Source of the DNA: Paralcaligenes sp. KSB-10 | Lineage (GTDB): Bacteria; Pseudomonadota; Gammaproteobacteria; Burkholderiales; Burkholderiaceae_B | Length of the DNA: 64,000 bases | Assembly: GCF_021266465.1 (NCBI RefSeq) | Contig: NZ_CP089848.1 | Location: 3,534,001 to 3,598,000 of the forward strand | Direction: 5' to 3' | Shown: positions 41,487 to 50,870 of the stretch, piece after piece | How positions within the stretch are numbered: position 1 is the stretch's first letter | Layout: each line of letters starts with the position of its first letter | Position numbers and translations under genes: made by a program | Notes under the pieces: model-generated | The model's database searches: none | Told to the model about the DNA's origin: nothing | Seen by the model: only the letters and a program-made list of their open reading frames with translations

Positions 41487-42449
41487 ATGTTCAACTCGAT
41501 TCGTATCGCACTGGCGGCCTTGCTGGCCGCCGCATGTTCGCTGAGCTACGCCGCCGATTGGCCCAGCCAGCCCATCACGCTCATCGTGCCGTTTACGCCC
41601 GCCACGGGGATCGATCTGATCGCCCGGCAACTGTCTGCGGCGCTGCCCAAGAAACTGGGCCAGCCGGTCGTGGTCGAGAACCTGGCGGGGGCCAGCGGCA
41701 ATATCGGTACGGAAAAAGCGGCGCGTGCCAAACCGGATGGCTATACCTTCCTGGTGACGGTGAGCACCTTGGTGATGAATCGCACGCTCTACAAGCTTCC
41801 CTACGATCCGGTCAAGGATTTTGCGCCGGTTGGCCAGACCTCGTGGGGTACGCTGGTCCTGGTGACGGGCCCCGCCAATCCGATACATACCGTCGCCGGG
41901 CTCGTCGCCGCGGCCAAGGCCGAGCCCGGCAAGCTGACGTACGGCTCGCCGGGTGTGGGAACGCCGCATCACCTGGCCATGGCCCTGCTTGACGGCCTGA
42001 CCGGGATTCAGATGCTGCACGTACCCTACAAGGGCACGGCGGGCGCCGTGCAGGATATGCTGGGCGGCCGCCTGGACTACATGTTCCTGCCCATCCATGT
42101 CGCCCTGCCGCAGATAAAGGCCGGGAAGCTCAAAGCCATTGCGGTTGGAAGCCCGAACCGGGTTCCACAGCTTCCTGAAATTCCCACACTGGGCGAGGCT
42201 GGCTTAAAGGGCGCGAATGTCGATATGTGGTACGGCGTTCTGGCACCCAAAGGCACTCCCGCCGCGATCATCGGCAAAATGAACAAGGCGGTCAATGAGG
42301 TCCTGGCATCTCCGGCAACGGCCGTGGCGTTCGAGTCGCAAGGCATGGTACCCGCCGCATCGACGCCTGAACAATTTGGCGCCTTGATTGCCAAGGACGA
42401 TGCGCGCTGGGCCGATGTCATCAAGCGCGCCAAGATTACTGCCAATTGA
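41487..42449 (+). CDS. Bug/TctC-family receptor in the gentisate operon
   Basis: A 320-residue periplasmic binding protein with signal peptide (about 1-22, ending SYA-AD) and Bug signatures WPSQPITLIVPFTPATGIDLIAR and ASGNIGTEKAARAKPDGYTFLV. It lies between the PhzS-like hydroxylase and maleylpyruvate isomerase, so its ligand may be an aromatic acid metabolised by the operon. No TctAB membrane genes are nearby. Confidence 0.9.
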   Translation: MFNSIRIALAALLAAACSLSYAADWPSQPITLIVPFTPATGIDLIARQLSAALPKKLGQPVVVENLAGASGNIGTEKAARAKPDGYTFLVTVSTLVMNRTLYKLPYDPVKDFAPVGQTSWGTLVLVTGPANPIHTVAGLVAAAKAEPGKLTYGSPGVGTPHHLAMALLDGLTGIQMLHVPYKGTAGAVQDMLGGRLDYMFLPIHVALPQIKAGKLKAIAVGSPNRVPQLPEIPTLGEAGLKGANVDMWYGVLAPKGTPAAIIGKMNKAVNEVLASPATAVAFESQGMVPAASTPEQFGALIAKDDARWADVIKRAKITAN

Positions 42450-42472
42450 AATAATGTTCCGGATCGTCAACC

Positions 42473-43111
42473 ATGCAGCTTTATAGTTTCTTCAACAGCT
42501 CCACTTCGTATCGCGTCCGTATTGTGCTGGCCTTGAAGCAGGTGCGGTACGATTACCTGCCGGTGAATATCCGCACATTGCAGCACAGGGCGGCCGACTA
42601 CGTGGCGAAAAATCCCGGCGAAGGCGTGCCCCTGCTGGTGGATGGCGACTTCAATCTGGGCCAGTCGCTGGCCATCATCGACTACCTGGATGCCACGCAT
42701 CCCGAACCCCGTCTGATTCCACGGGAGCCGCCGCAGCGTGCGCGAGTGCTTGAAATTGCCAACCTGATCGCTTGCGATATGCATCCGGTCAACAACCTCA
42801 AGGTCTTGCGCTACCTGGTCGAGGTGCTTGGCGCCAGCGACGAGCAAAAAACAGCGTGGTATCGCCACTGGATCGATGAGGGATTGCGTTCGCTGGAGGC
42901 TTTGCTGCGGCAATCAGGGGCCGGCCGCTATTGTGTGGGCGATGGGCCTACCTTGGCCGATTGTTGCCTGGTGCCGCAGGTGGCCAATGCACTGCGCATG
43001 GGCTGCAAGCTGGACGAGTTCAAGCGCGTCATGGCCGTATATGAACATTGCAATGCCCTGCCGGCCTTCCAGCAGGCGGCTCCCGGGCTGCAGCCCGATT
43101 TCATCAAGTAG
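42473..43111 (+). CDS. Maleylpyruvate isomerase (zeta-class glutathione S-transferase)
   Basis: Isomerises maleylpyruvate to fumarylpyruvate using glutathione. The 212-residue protein has the zeta-GST active-site motif SSTSYRVRIVLALK (residues about 9-22), with the serine/cysteine-rich start of that class, the glutathione-binding GEGVPLLVDGDFNLGQSLAIIDYLD, and an all-helical C-terminal domain. Maleylacetoacetate isomerase is the alternative, but the neighbouring gentisate dioxygenase favours maleylpyruvate. Confidence 0.9.
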   Translation: MQLYSFFNSSTSYRVRIVLALKQVRYDYLPVNIRTLQHRAADYVAKNPGEGVPLLVDGDFNLGQSLAIIDYLDATHPEPRLIPREPPQRARVLEIANLIACDMHPVNNLKVLRYLVEVLGASDEQKTAWYRHWIDEGLRSLEALLRQSGAGRYCVGDGPTLADCCLVPQVANALRMGCKLDEFKRVMAVYEHCNALPAFQQAAPGLQPDFIK

Positions 43112-43142
43112 CCGCGAGGCGTTGCCCATCGATGGATGAACA

Positions 43143-43538
43143 ATGACAGAACGAGAACCTGCAGTGGATGGCGCGCCCTTGCGCGAGTTTACCGATCCCG
43201 CCTATATGCCTTTGTGCGCATCGCTGTCGCAGGTGCGCGCCAGCATCGATCGCCTTGATGGCGACATTGTGCGCCTGATTGCCGAGCGCGCCATGTACGT
43301 AAAAGATGCCGCGCGCTTCAAGCGGGATGCGTTTCAGGTCAGGGCGCCGGCCCGGCAGGCCGAGGTGTTTGAAAAGGCAATTGGACTGGCTCGTGAACAT
43401 AACCGCGGCTTTGAAAATCTTGAGCAGGTCGTCGAGAAAACCTATAGGGCCATGGTGGCCGCGTTCATAGAGAACGAGCAGCTGTACTTCAATTTTATGG
43501 TACCAACAGGAGACAGGAATGATCAGAATTCCAGGTAA
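43143..43538 (+). CDS. Chorismate mutase-fold protein (AroQ/PchB type)
   Basis: A 131-residue protein of the all-helical chorismate mutase type II fold: LSQVRASIDRLDGDIVRLIAERAMYVKDAARFK supplies the conserved Arg and Lys positions, followed by RAPARQAEVFEKAIGLA and VVEKTYRAMVAAFIENEQ. No signal peptide. Similar single-domain proteins are chorismate mutases or isochorismate-pyruvate lyases (PchB), which make salicylate. Its place in a gentisate operon is unusual, since the product would feed an aromatic route rather than phenylalanine or tyrosine synthesis. The last 20 bases overlap the start of the next Bug gene. Confidence 0.8.
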   Translation: MTEREPAVDGAPLREFTDPAYMPLCASLSQVRASIDRLDGDIVRLIAERAMYVKDAARFKRDAFQVRAPARQAEVFEKAIGLAREHNRGFENLEQVVEKTYRAMVAAFIENEQLYFNFMVPTGDRNDQNSR

Positions 43539-44514
43539 ATGGAAGAATGGCTTTAATGCGGCGGCGCTTGCTTGCGGGCTGGCCCTGTCGCCGCTGGCGG
43601 CGAGCCACGCGGCGGCGTGGCCGGATCATACGCTGACCTTGATCGTGCCTTTCGGGCCGGGTTCCAGCCCCGATCAAATGTCCCGTATCGTGGCCGACCA
43701 GGCCAGCAAAATATTGGGTCAAACCATTATTGTCCAGAACAAGCCGGGCGCGGGTGGCGACCTGGGTACCGCGGCGATTGCCCATGCCAAGCCCGACGGC
43801 TACACGTTCGGCGCATCGATTACAGGGCCTCTGGTCAACAATACCGTGTTGTACAAAGACCTGCCCTACGACCCGAAAACCGAGCTTGCCCCCTTGACGC
43901 TGGCCGTGGACCAGCCCGATGTGCTGGTAGTGCCCAGCAAGTCGGGGATCAAGACGATTCAGGACTTGATGAAATCGATCAAGGACAATCCCGGCAAACT
44001 GAATTTTGCAACGCCCGGCACGGGTACCGTGTCCCAATTGGCCGTCGAGCTGCTGCTGCAGAAAATCAAGGCAAAGGCGACTCATGTCCCTTACCCTTCT
44101 TCGCCCAAGGCGCTTACTTCCATGTTGACGGGAGACACGCAGTTCGCCGCCCTGCCCCCCATTTCCGTGATGGCCATGGTCAACGATGGCCGCTTGCGTG
44201 CCTTGGCGGTCACGTCGGAGCGGCGCTCCGGCGCCCTGCCCTCTATCCCCACCATGAGCGAGGTCGGTGTGCCAGGCATTGTGGGATCGGCCTGGATAGG
44301 GTTCGTCGCTCCAGCCAAGACGCCGGCCGATGTACAGAAAAAGCTGTCCGATGCCCTGATCCAGGCCATCAAGAGCCCTGAAGTCACCAAACGGCTCAAG
44401 GCGCAGTACATGGATCCCGTGGCCAGCACGCCCGCCGAATTCCGTCGTTACATGGATGAGGAACTGGCGCGCTGGAAGCCCTTGATCGAGCAATTGCATC
44501 TGCAGGTGAATTGA
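43519..44514 (+). CDS. Bug/TctC-family receptor, second in the gentisate operon
   Basis: A 331-residue periplasmic receptor whose signal peptide ends near SHAAA. Bug signatures WPDHTLTLIVPFGPGSSPDQMSRIVADQ and GAGGDLGTAAIAHAKPDGYTFG are present. GGAGACAGG precedes the start, which lies inside the end of the chorismate-mutase-fold gene (20-bp overlap). It differs clearly from the Bug protein at 41487-42449, so the two probably bind different compounds. Confidence 0.9.
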   Translation: MIRIPGKWKNGFNAAALACGLALSPLAASHAAAWPDHTLTLIVPFGPGSSPDQMSRIVADQASKILGQTIIVQNKPGAGGDLGTAAIAHAKPDGYTFGASITGPLVNNTVLYKDLPYDPKTELAPLTLAVDQPDVLVVPSKSGIKTIQDLMKSIKDNPGKLNFATPGTGTVSQLAVELLLQKIKAKATHVPYPSSPKALTSMLTGDTQFAALPPISVMAMVNDGRLRALAVTSERRSGALPSIPTMSEVGVPGIVGSAWIGFVAPAKTPADVQKKLSDALIQAIKSPEVTKRLKAQYMDPVASTPAEFRRYMDEELARWKPLIEQLHLQVN

Positions 44515-44582
44515 ACGGGGCCTGGCGGCCGCTCGCGGATCGTGAGCCGGCCGCTGGGTTCATGCGTAGTTGAGGAGTCGTG

Positions 44583-45926
44583 ATGGACTATATACAAGAA
44601 CCCGCGCGTCAGGTGCCGCTGTACGGCGAATACGATGTGGTTGTTCTGGGTGGAGGCCCTGCTGGAATCCTGGCGGCGGCCACTGCCGGTCGTCATGGTG
44701 CGCGGGTCTTGCTGCTGGAGCGCTACGGTTTTCTGGGGGGGATGGGTACGGCGGCCGGAGTCTCCAATTTTTGCGGCCTGCACGCCAATGTGCACGGTGA
44801 AATCAGGCAAGTCGTGCATGGCACGGCGGACGAATTGCTGGATCGCATGCGCCGGCTCGATGGGCTGAATGAGCCGCATCTGATTTTCGGCAAGATTCAT
44901 GCCCAGGCTTACGATATCTCGGCGTTCAAGTGCGCCGCGGACGAGCTGCTTGGCGCTTGTGGCGCGGACGTACTGTTCCATGCGCTGGCGACAGGTCTGG
45001 TCAAGAATCAACAGGGCCAGGTCGATACGCTTTTTCTGGAAACCAAGTCCGGCCGGAGGGCGGTTCGCGCCCGGTGCTTCATCGATTGTTCCGGCGATGG
45101 CGACCTTGCTCACTGGGCAGGCATTCCCTACGAAAAAGGAACCGGGGCGGGGCAAATGCTCTACCCCACATTGATGTTCAAGGTCGGCAATGTTGATGCG
45201 GCCCGGGCGGGAGAGGCCTGGAAACAGATTCCCGCCTTGATGGACGAGGCCGAGGCCAGCCGGGAGTTCAAGTTTCCACGGCGCGGCGCCATCGTCCGGC
45301 CGCAACGGCATGCCTACGAATGGCGTGTCAATGTCACACAGCTTAGCCAGCCCGACGGCTCCGCCGCCGACGGCACGGATGCCGGTTCCCTCTCCAGAGG
45401 AGAGCAGGAAGGACGCCGTCAGATTGTCGACTACCTGCGCTTTCTGCGCGCCAAAGTGCCGGGATTCGAAAACGCCTATGTTCTGGATATCGCCCCCCAG
45501 CTGGGTATACGCGAAACGCGGCGGATACAGGGCGAGTACAGCCTGACGCAGGACGATGTATTGAATTGCGCCGATTTCGAGGACACGATAGGGGTCAATG
45601 GCTGGCCGCTGGAATTGCACGTGGCCGGCGATGTGAAGTGGATGTGGCCGCCGATTCCCGAGTCACGCGGCTATAACCAGTTGCCCTTGCGCATGATCGT
45701 GCCGCGCGGCGACGCAGGAGTGAACAATGTTCTGGTTGCCGGTCGTTGCGCGTCCATGACGCACGAAGGGCAATCCGCTGCCCGCGTCAGCGGCAGCTGT
45801 TTCGTGATGGGCGAAGCGGCCGGCACATTGGCGGCGCTAAGCCTTGGGCGGGGAATGGCCCTGCGCGATTTCCCCATCGGGGAATTGCAGGACGTTCTGC
45901 GGGAAAACGGAGTATTTCTGGGGTAG
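44583..45926 (+). CDS. FAD-dependent oxidoreductase (FAD_oxidored family)
   Basis: A 447-residue flavoprotein with the dinucleotide-binding motif DVVVLGGGPAGILAAATAGRHGARVLLLERYGFLGG near its N-terminus, followed by MGTAAGVSNFCGLH, and FIDCSGDGDLAHWAGIPYE and VAGRCASMTHEGQSAARVSG further on. This pattern is the FAD_oxidored family, whose members are mostly uncharacterised. The ATG at 44583 follows GAGGAG by 5 bp (a GTG 3 bp earlier is an alternative). Its reaction in the operon is unknown; dehydrogenation of an alicyclic or side-chain intermediate is possible. Confidence 0.78.
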   Translation: MDYIQEPARQVPLYGEYDVVVLGGGPAGILAAATAGRHGARVLLLERYGFLGGMGTAAGVSNFCGLHANVHGEIRQVVHGTADELLDRMRRLDGLNEPHLIFGKIHAQAYDISAFKCAADELLGACGADVLFHALATGLVKNQQGQVDTLFLETKSGRRAVRARCFIDCSGDGDLAHWAGIPYEKGTGAGQMLYPTLMFKVGNVDAARAGEAWKQIPALMDEAEASREFKFPRRGAIVRPQRHAYEWRVNVTQLSQPDGSAADGTDAGSLSRGEQEGRRQIVDYLRFLRAKVPGFENAYVLDIAPQLGIRETRRIQGEYSLTQDDVLNCADFEDTIGVNGWPLELHVAGDVKWMWPPIPESRGYNQLPLRMIVPRGDAGVNNVLVAGRCASMTHEGQSAARVSGSCFVMGEAAGTLAALSLGRGMALRDFPIGELQDVLRENGVFLG

Positions 45927-45971
45927 GCGCCGCAGCGTGGCGCAATGGAAGTCATTGCAGGCAGGGAAGTC

Positions 45972-47168
45972 ATGAAAGATACGAAACAGAAAGTTCTTAT
46001 TGTCGGGGGCGGAATCGGCGGCCTGGCGACGGCGCTGGCGCTGGCCCGCCAGAACATAGAGGTACTGTTGCTGGAGCAGGCCGCCCATATAGGCGAAATC
46101 GGCGCAGGAATTCAGCTGGGCCCCAACGCGTTTGCGGCGCTCGATGCCCTGGGCGTAGGCGAGATAGCGCGCAAACGGGCGGTATTTACCGACCACATCA
46201 TCATGATGGACGCCATCGACGCCCAGGAAGTCGTGCGCATCGAAACCGGCGCGGCATTCCGGCAGCGTTTTGGCGGGCCGTATGCCGTCATACACCGAGC
46301 CGATATCCATTTGTCGATACTCGAGGCGGTGCGCGAAAATCCGCTGATCCAGTTCAAGACATCGACGCATATTGTCGATGTCAAAGTGGGGCCGGCCGGG
46401 GTTGAGGTCATCGATACCCAGGGCGTGTCCTACAAGGCTGACGCGGTAATCGGCTGCGATGGGGTCAAATCGGTGATCCGGCAGAAAACCATAGGCGGCG
46501 AGCACCGTGTGACGGGCCATGTGGTCTACCGGGCGGTCGTCGAGCGCGCCAATATGCCCGAAGACCTTTGCGTCAATGCCCCCATGCTGTGGGCGGGGCC
46601 GCGCTGCCATCTGGTGCACTACCCCTTGCGCGGCGGCCAGCAATACAACCTGGTTGTCACCTTTCACAGCCGCGAGCAGGAAGAATGGGGTGTGCGCGAC
46701 GGCAGCAAGGAAGAAGTGCTGTCTTACTTTGCGGGCATACATGAGCGGCCGCATCAGATGCTGGATCGCCCTACATCCTGGAAACGCTGGGCGACAGCGG
46801 ATCGCGATCCCGTTGGCGAGTGGGGGCGCGGTTTGAGCACCCTGGCCGGCGACTCGGCTCATCCCATGACGCAATATATGGCGCAGGGCGCATGCATGGC
46901 ACTGGAAGATGCTGTGACGCTCGGCGAGGCCCTGCGCCTTGCCGAGGGCGATTTCGCGGCGGCATTCAGGCTCTACGAATCGATACGCATCCCGCGAACG
47001 GCGCGTGTCGTGTGGTCGACCCGCGAGATGGGGCGCATCTACCATGCGCAGGGAGTCGAGCGGCTGGTGCGCAATCAGCTATGGAAGGGCAAGCCGCAAG
47101 AGCATTTTTATAACGCGCTCGAATGGTTGTATGGCTGGCGACAGGAGAACTGCCTGGCCGCACTGTAA
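45972..47168 (+). CDS. 3-Hydroxybenzoate 6-hydroxylase (gentisate-forming flavoprotein monooxygenase)
   Basis: Converts 3-hydroxybenzoate to gentisate with NAD(P)H and O2. The 398-residue class A flavin hydroxylase has GGGIGG (12-17), a DG motif (GCDGVKSVIRQK) and the FAD motif LAGDSAHPMTQYMAQGACMALEDAVTL. The C-terminus with VWSTREMGRIYHAQGVERLVRNQLW resembles the 3HB6H group. The ATG at 45972 is chosen because the earlier one (45945) lacks a ribosome-binding site. Last gene of the operon, feeding the dioxygenase encoded first. Confidence 0.87.
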   Translation: MKDTKQKVLIVGGGIGGLATALALARQNIEVLLLEQAAHIGEIGAGIQLGPNAFAALDALGVGEIARKRAVFTDHIIMMDAIDAQEVVRIETGAAFRQRFGGPYAVIHRADIHLSILEAVRENPLIQFKTSTHIVDVKVGPAGVEVIDTQGVSYKADAVIGCDGVKSVIRQKTIGGEHRVTGHVVYRAVVERANMPEDLCVNAPMLWAGPRCHLVHYPLRGGQQYNLVVTFHSREQEEWGVRDGSKEEVLSYFAGIHERPHQMLDRPTSWKRWATADRDPVGEWGRGLSTLAGDSAHPMTQYMAQGACMALEDAVTLGEALRLAEGDFAAAFRLYESIRIPRTARVVWSTREMGRIYHAQGVERLVRNQLWKGKPQEHFYNALEWLYGWRQENCLAAL

Positions 47169-47323
47169 TTTCCATCCGCAAATTTGCTTCGTGGATCGCC
47201 GGCGTATCGAATTTTGCCGGCAAGGCGTGCCGACAGCTATAGTGCAAGGTCCTGGGTCTGGCCAGAGAATAGCGTAAGCTAATGGCTGCGCCTCATCAAA
47301 GCCCTGCAAGGCAAAGCACATCT

Positions 47324-48247
47324 ATGGATTGGACCCATCGCATCCGCTTGCGGAACCTGAAAATCATACTCAGTCTGGCTCAGACGCGGAACCTGAGCCA
47401 CTCGGCGGCCATGCTCAACACCACGCAGCCGGGCCTGTCCAAATGGTTAAAAGATCTGGAAGAAGACATAGGCCTGCCGCTTTTCGAACGCCATGCCCGC
47501 GGCCTGAGGCTGACGTCGCATGGCGAGGCACTGGTGGCTCATGCCCAGCGCATCGATGCCCAGCTGGATCGTGCCGCCACCGATATGCAGGTGCTGCGCG
47601 AAGGCGGTGGCGGGCGCGTGGTAATAGGCGCCTCGGGGGCCGCCGCTTCGGAAACCGCACCGCGCGCCGTGCTGGAGCTGTTGGCGCAAATGCCGCAATT
47701 GCGGGTCAGCTTTGTCGAGGGCACAATGGATCGCCTGCTGACGCTGCTTGGACAGGGCGATCTGGATATTGTCATAGGGCGCACCACCACCGAACGTTAC
47801 GACGAATCGAGCGTGGCGACCGAAGTGCTGTACGTGGAACCTATCGATCTGGTGGCGCGGCCCGGCCACCCCTTGTTCGAGTTGTCCGAGATCGGCTGGA
47901 GCGATGTGCGCTCTTATCGCTGGGTGGTTTGGCCGCGCGGCACCCCCATACGCAATGCCATGGACGAGGGGCTGGCGGCCGTCGGCCAGGAGTTGCCGGT
48001 CGATCATGTCGAGTCCAATTCGGTGACAGCCAATATCACCATGCTGAACAACAGCGATATGATCGGCACCGCCTCGCACCGGGCAACGCTGATGCTTGCC
48101 AGATTGCAGCTGTTGCGCATTTTGCCGCTCGAGCTTCCCGGATACGGATCGGTATCCATGTACTGGCGCAAGGATGAACTTCATCCGCAATCCGTCGAGG
48201 CGGGGCTGGCATGCATCCGCCGCATTTCGCGTGACTACGAGAGCTGA
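47324..48247 (+). CDS. LysR-family transcriptional regulator (gentisate-operon side)
   Basis: A 307-residue LysR regulator with the N-terminal winged helix (LRNLKIILSLAQTRNLSHSAAMLNTTQPGLSKWLKDLEEDIGLPLFERHARGLRLT) and a type 2 periplasmic-binding-like effector domain. The start MDWTHRIRLRNLK parallels MDWSYKIRLRNLQ of the regulator at 56352, so the 14-residue upstream extension from 47282 is discarded. It is downstream of the gentisate operon in the same direction and is its likely regulator. Stop lies 26 bp from the converging CobW gene. Confidence 0.87.
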   Translation: MDWTHRIRLRNLKIILSLAQTRNLSHSAAMLNTTQPGLSKWLKDLEEDIGLPLFERHARGLRLTSHGEALVAHAQRIDAQLDRAATDMQVLREGGGGRVVIGASGAAASETAPRAVLELLAQMPQLRVSFVEGTMDRLLTLLGQGDLDIVIGRTTTERYDESSVATEVLYVEPIDLVARPGHPLFELSEIGWSDVRSYRWVVWPRGTPIRNAMDEGLAAVGQELPVDHVESNSVTANITMLNNSDMIGTASHRATLMLARLQLLRILPLELPGYGSVSMYWRKDELHPQSVEAGLACIRRISRDYES

Positions 48248-48273
48248 GAGGCCAGCGGCCGAAACGCGAACAC

Positions 48274-49212
48274 TCAGTCGCAGTGCCTGATCAGGCTTTC
48301 GATGCCGGACTGATCCATGGTTTCCTGCAGGCCAATGAAGACCAGGACCGATACGCGCGCCATGTCGGCGCCGACGGCTACAGGCTTGATCGCGACGCGA
48401 TGGCCGACCACCTGGACGCTGAATGCGCGCGGGTCGGCGGCAAAATAAACGATGCCCTTGGCGCGCAGCACCTCGTTGGGCAAGGATTTCAAGTTTCGCT
48501 CCAGTTGTGCCTTGTCCGGGAAGTCGCCCGTCGTGACGGAAAAGCTGGCCACGCGGCTCAACGGCTTGTCCGCCAGCCTGGAAAAGGGCTCCGGCCTGGC
48601 GCCCGGTGCGAAATCGGGCGAGAAAAACAATTCCGGAGCGATGGCGCCGTTGACGGTTTCGATAAGTCTTTGCCGGCCGCTGACGGTTTTTAAAAGGCCG
48701 ATACGTTTCTGTTTGGTGGCGGAGTCGATCAGGTCGATCTTGTTGATCAACAGCAAGTGTGCGGCGCGGATCTGCTGCGCCACCATGTCTCCGACGTAGG
48801 GGTCTTGCAGATGCTGGTCGATACGCTCGGCGTCGACTGTAACGACAATGCTGTCAAGTTCGTAGGTTTTGTCCAGCAGGCCGATTTGCGCGATTTTCCC
48901 CGGGTTGGATACTCCGCTGCTTTCGATAATCAGATACTCGGGGCGCGCAGTGGCCGTTCCCAGGCGAATCAGTGCGGTGGCAAGCTCGCCGCCGATGGTG
49001 CAGCATATGCAGCCGTTGGCCAGTGCGATGACCTCTTGAGTGCGGCGGGCGATCAGGGCGGCATCGATATTGATCTGGCCGAAGTCGTTGACCAGCACAG
49101 TAATTCTCTTGCCCCGAGAGTGAGTCAGTATATGGTTCAGGAGTGAGGTTTTGCCCGAACCCAGGTAGCCGCCGATCACAATCAGCTTGATGGGCTGGGC
49201 CGAGCTGATCAT
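48274..49212 (-). CDS. CobW/COG0523-family GTP-dependent metallochaperone
   Basis: A 312-residue G3E GTPase. Walker A GGYLGSGKTS (14-23), the metal-binding CxCC at C68-I-C70-C71 (NGCICCTIGG), a switch region ESSGVSNPG and the NKIDL guanine motif; a CobW C-terminal domain follows. Such proteins deliver zinc, iron or other metals to specific enzymes. The gene overlaps the upstream amidohydrolase by ATGA, so the metal client is probably that amidohydrolase. Cobalamin synthesis is unlikely, since no cob genes are near. Confidence 0.85.
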   Translation of the reverse strand: MISSAQPIKLIVIGGYLGSGKTSLLNHILTHSRGKRITVLVNDFGQINIDAALIARRTQEVIALANGCICCTIGGELATALIRLGTATARPEYLIIESSGVSNPGKIAQIGLLDKTYELDSIVVTVDAERIDQHLQDPYVGDMVAQQIRAAHLLLINKIDLIDSATKQKRIGLLKTVSGRQRLIETVNGAIAPELFFSPDFAPGARPEPFSRLADKPLSRVASFSVTTGDFPDKAQLERNLKSLPNEVLRAKGIVYFAADPRAFSVQVVGHRVAIKPVAVGADMARVSVLVFIGLQETMDQSGIESLIRHCD

Positions 49213-50861
49213 CCGTTTTTTCCCGGCGCTTCAAACATCCGTCCGGCCACCACGGTGCCCCACACGCGTATGTCTTTAAGGCGGGCCGGGTCGATTGACA
49301 GGGGGTCTTCTTCCAGCACGGCGAAATCGGCGAATTTCCCGATTTCGAGGCTGCCTATCTGGTGGTCCAGCTTCAGCGTATAAGCGGCGCCCAGTGTGAT
49401 GGCGTGCAAGGCCTGGTCCAGGGTAATGCGCTCCGATTCGCCCAGTATGCGCCCGCCTGCCGTTTCGCGCTGCATGGCGCACCAGGCTGTGAACAGAGGG
49501 TTGAGCGGTGTGATGGGCGCATCGGAATGAAAGGCCACCGGCACGCCATGGCGTATCGCGCTGCCGCCCGCATCCATGCGATTGGCCCGATCGGGCCCCA
49601 TAGTCTTTGTGTAGTGCGCGTCGCCCCAGTAATAAATATGGTTGGCGAACAGATTGACGCACAGGCCTAGCTTGGCCATGCGGCGGAACTGGGCCGCGTC
49701 CGCCATTTGACAGTGCTGCAGGGTATGGCGGTGATCGTGCCGCGGGTATTGATCCAGCACGCGTTCAAGGGCATCGAGCGTCACTTCGGTGGCCTCGTCG
49801 CCATTGGTATGGATGTGCAACTGCAGGCCGGCGCAGTGGAAGGTCTTGATCAGATCTTCGAGCTGGGCCGGCGGGACCAGCCACAATCCATTCGGACTGC
49901 CGTTGAAGTATCCGGGCCAGCGCAAGCGTGCCGTAAAGCCCTGGATGGAGCCATCGACAATAAGCTTGACGAGTCCGAACCGCAGCTTGTCCGTGCTGGC
50001 GCCGATGGCATCCAGGACACGCTGTGCGTTGTTTTCTCCGCTGCGCTGGGGAGCATAGGCCGGAACCAGCCTGACCGGATAATCCGGATCGGCCGCGACT
50101 TGCTGCAGATTTTTATTGCCAGCCTCCGACAAATCGTTGACCAGATCGGTGGCGGTAGTGACGCCGGCCAGTTGTGCGACGCGGCCGAAGTTCCAGATTG
50201 AATCGAGATTCTCGCTGGCGGCGATCGACAGGCCCTGGCCTATCACCCGGTACACCGGCAGCATGGCGGCAAACTCTTGCAGTTCTCCGGTGGGTTTGCC
50301 ATCGGCGCCAAGCGGTACTCCTTCTATTTCGTCGCCGCCCGTAATTTCGGCCAGATCCAGCATGGCCGAATTCACATTCATGAGGTGCACGCTGGCATGC
50401 AGCACGACAATCGGGCGGGTGGCGGAAACGCGATCCAGTTCGCCGGCGCTCAACCGTGCATCGCCAAAGAAAATGGGGTCGAATCCCCAGGCCAGCAAAG
50501 GTTTGCCTGAATCGCCCATCAGGGCCTGGGCCTCGGCCAGGCGCCCGATCACGCTTTCTATGGTTTTCAGCCCGCTCCACAATTTGCCATCGGGGCCGCG
50601 GCGATCGTAGTAGCCGACATAGACGGCGCTCCACATCGATCCTTCCATCAGGTGGCAATGGCCTTCCACAAAGCCGGGCATCAGCGTCTTGTCGGCAAAA
50701 CGAGTGTCGATCTCGACGCTGCCCCATTGTTTGACGTCGTCGGCGGTGCCCAGCGACAGAATCTTGCCGTCCCTTACAGCGATATGTGTGGCGCAAGGCT
50801 GCGCGGGATTGATGGTGATGATTTTCCTGGCAAGAAAAACCTTGACCACGGGCTTGCTCAT
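49209..50861 (-). CDS. YtcJ-like metal-dependent amidohydrolase
   Basis: A 550-residue member of the amidohydrolase_3 (YtcJ) group. Metal ligands appear in GFVEGHCHLMEG (H68, H70), LQLHIHTNGDEA and FHSDAPITPLNP. It hydrolyses an unknown amide, formamide or similar bond; members act on N-substituted formamides or exo-enzyme-type substrates. No signal peptide, so cytoplasmic. Ten bases upstream is a sodium:solute symporter, and the CobW gene overlaps its end, which suggests import, hydrolysis and metallation of the enzyme in one unit. Confidence 0.82.
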   Translation of the reverse strand: MSKPVVKVFLARKIITINPAQPCATHIAVRDGKILSLGTADDVKQWGSVEIDTRFADKTLMPGFVEGHCHLMEGSMWSAVYVGYYDRRGPDGKLWSGLKTIESVIGRLAEAQALMGDSGKPLLAWGFDPIFFGDARLSAGELDRVSATRPIVVLHASVHLMNVNSAMLDLAEITGGDEIEGVPLGADGKPTGELQEFAAMLPVYRVIGQGLSIAASENLDSIWNFGRVAQLAGVTTATDLVNDLSEAGNKNLQQVAADPDYPVRLVPAYAPQRSGENNAQRVLDAIGASTDKLRFGLVKLIVDGSIQGFTARLRWPGYFNGSPNGLWLVPPAQLEDLIKTFHCAGLQLHIHTNGDEATEVTLDALERVLDQYPRHDHRHTLQHCQMADAAQFRRMAKLGLCVNLFANHIYYWGDAHYTKTMGPDRANRMDAGGSAIRHGVPVAFHSDAPITPLNPLFTAWCAMQRETAGGRILGESERITLDQALHAITLGAAYTLKLDHQIGSLEIGKFADFAVLEEDPLSIDPARLKDIRVWGTVVAGRMFEAPGKNG

Positions 50862-50870
50862 GATGAGTTC

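Noticed and set aside
48274-49212. Cobalamin-synthesis CobW
   Set aside because: No other cob genes are close, and the overlap with an amidohydrolase gene points to a metallochaperone role.
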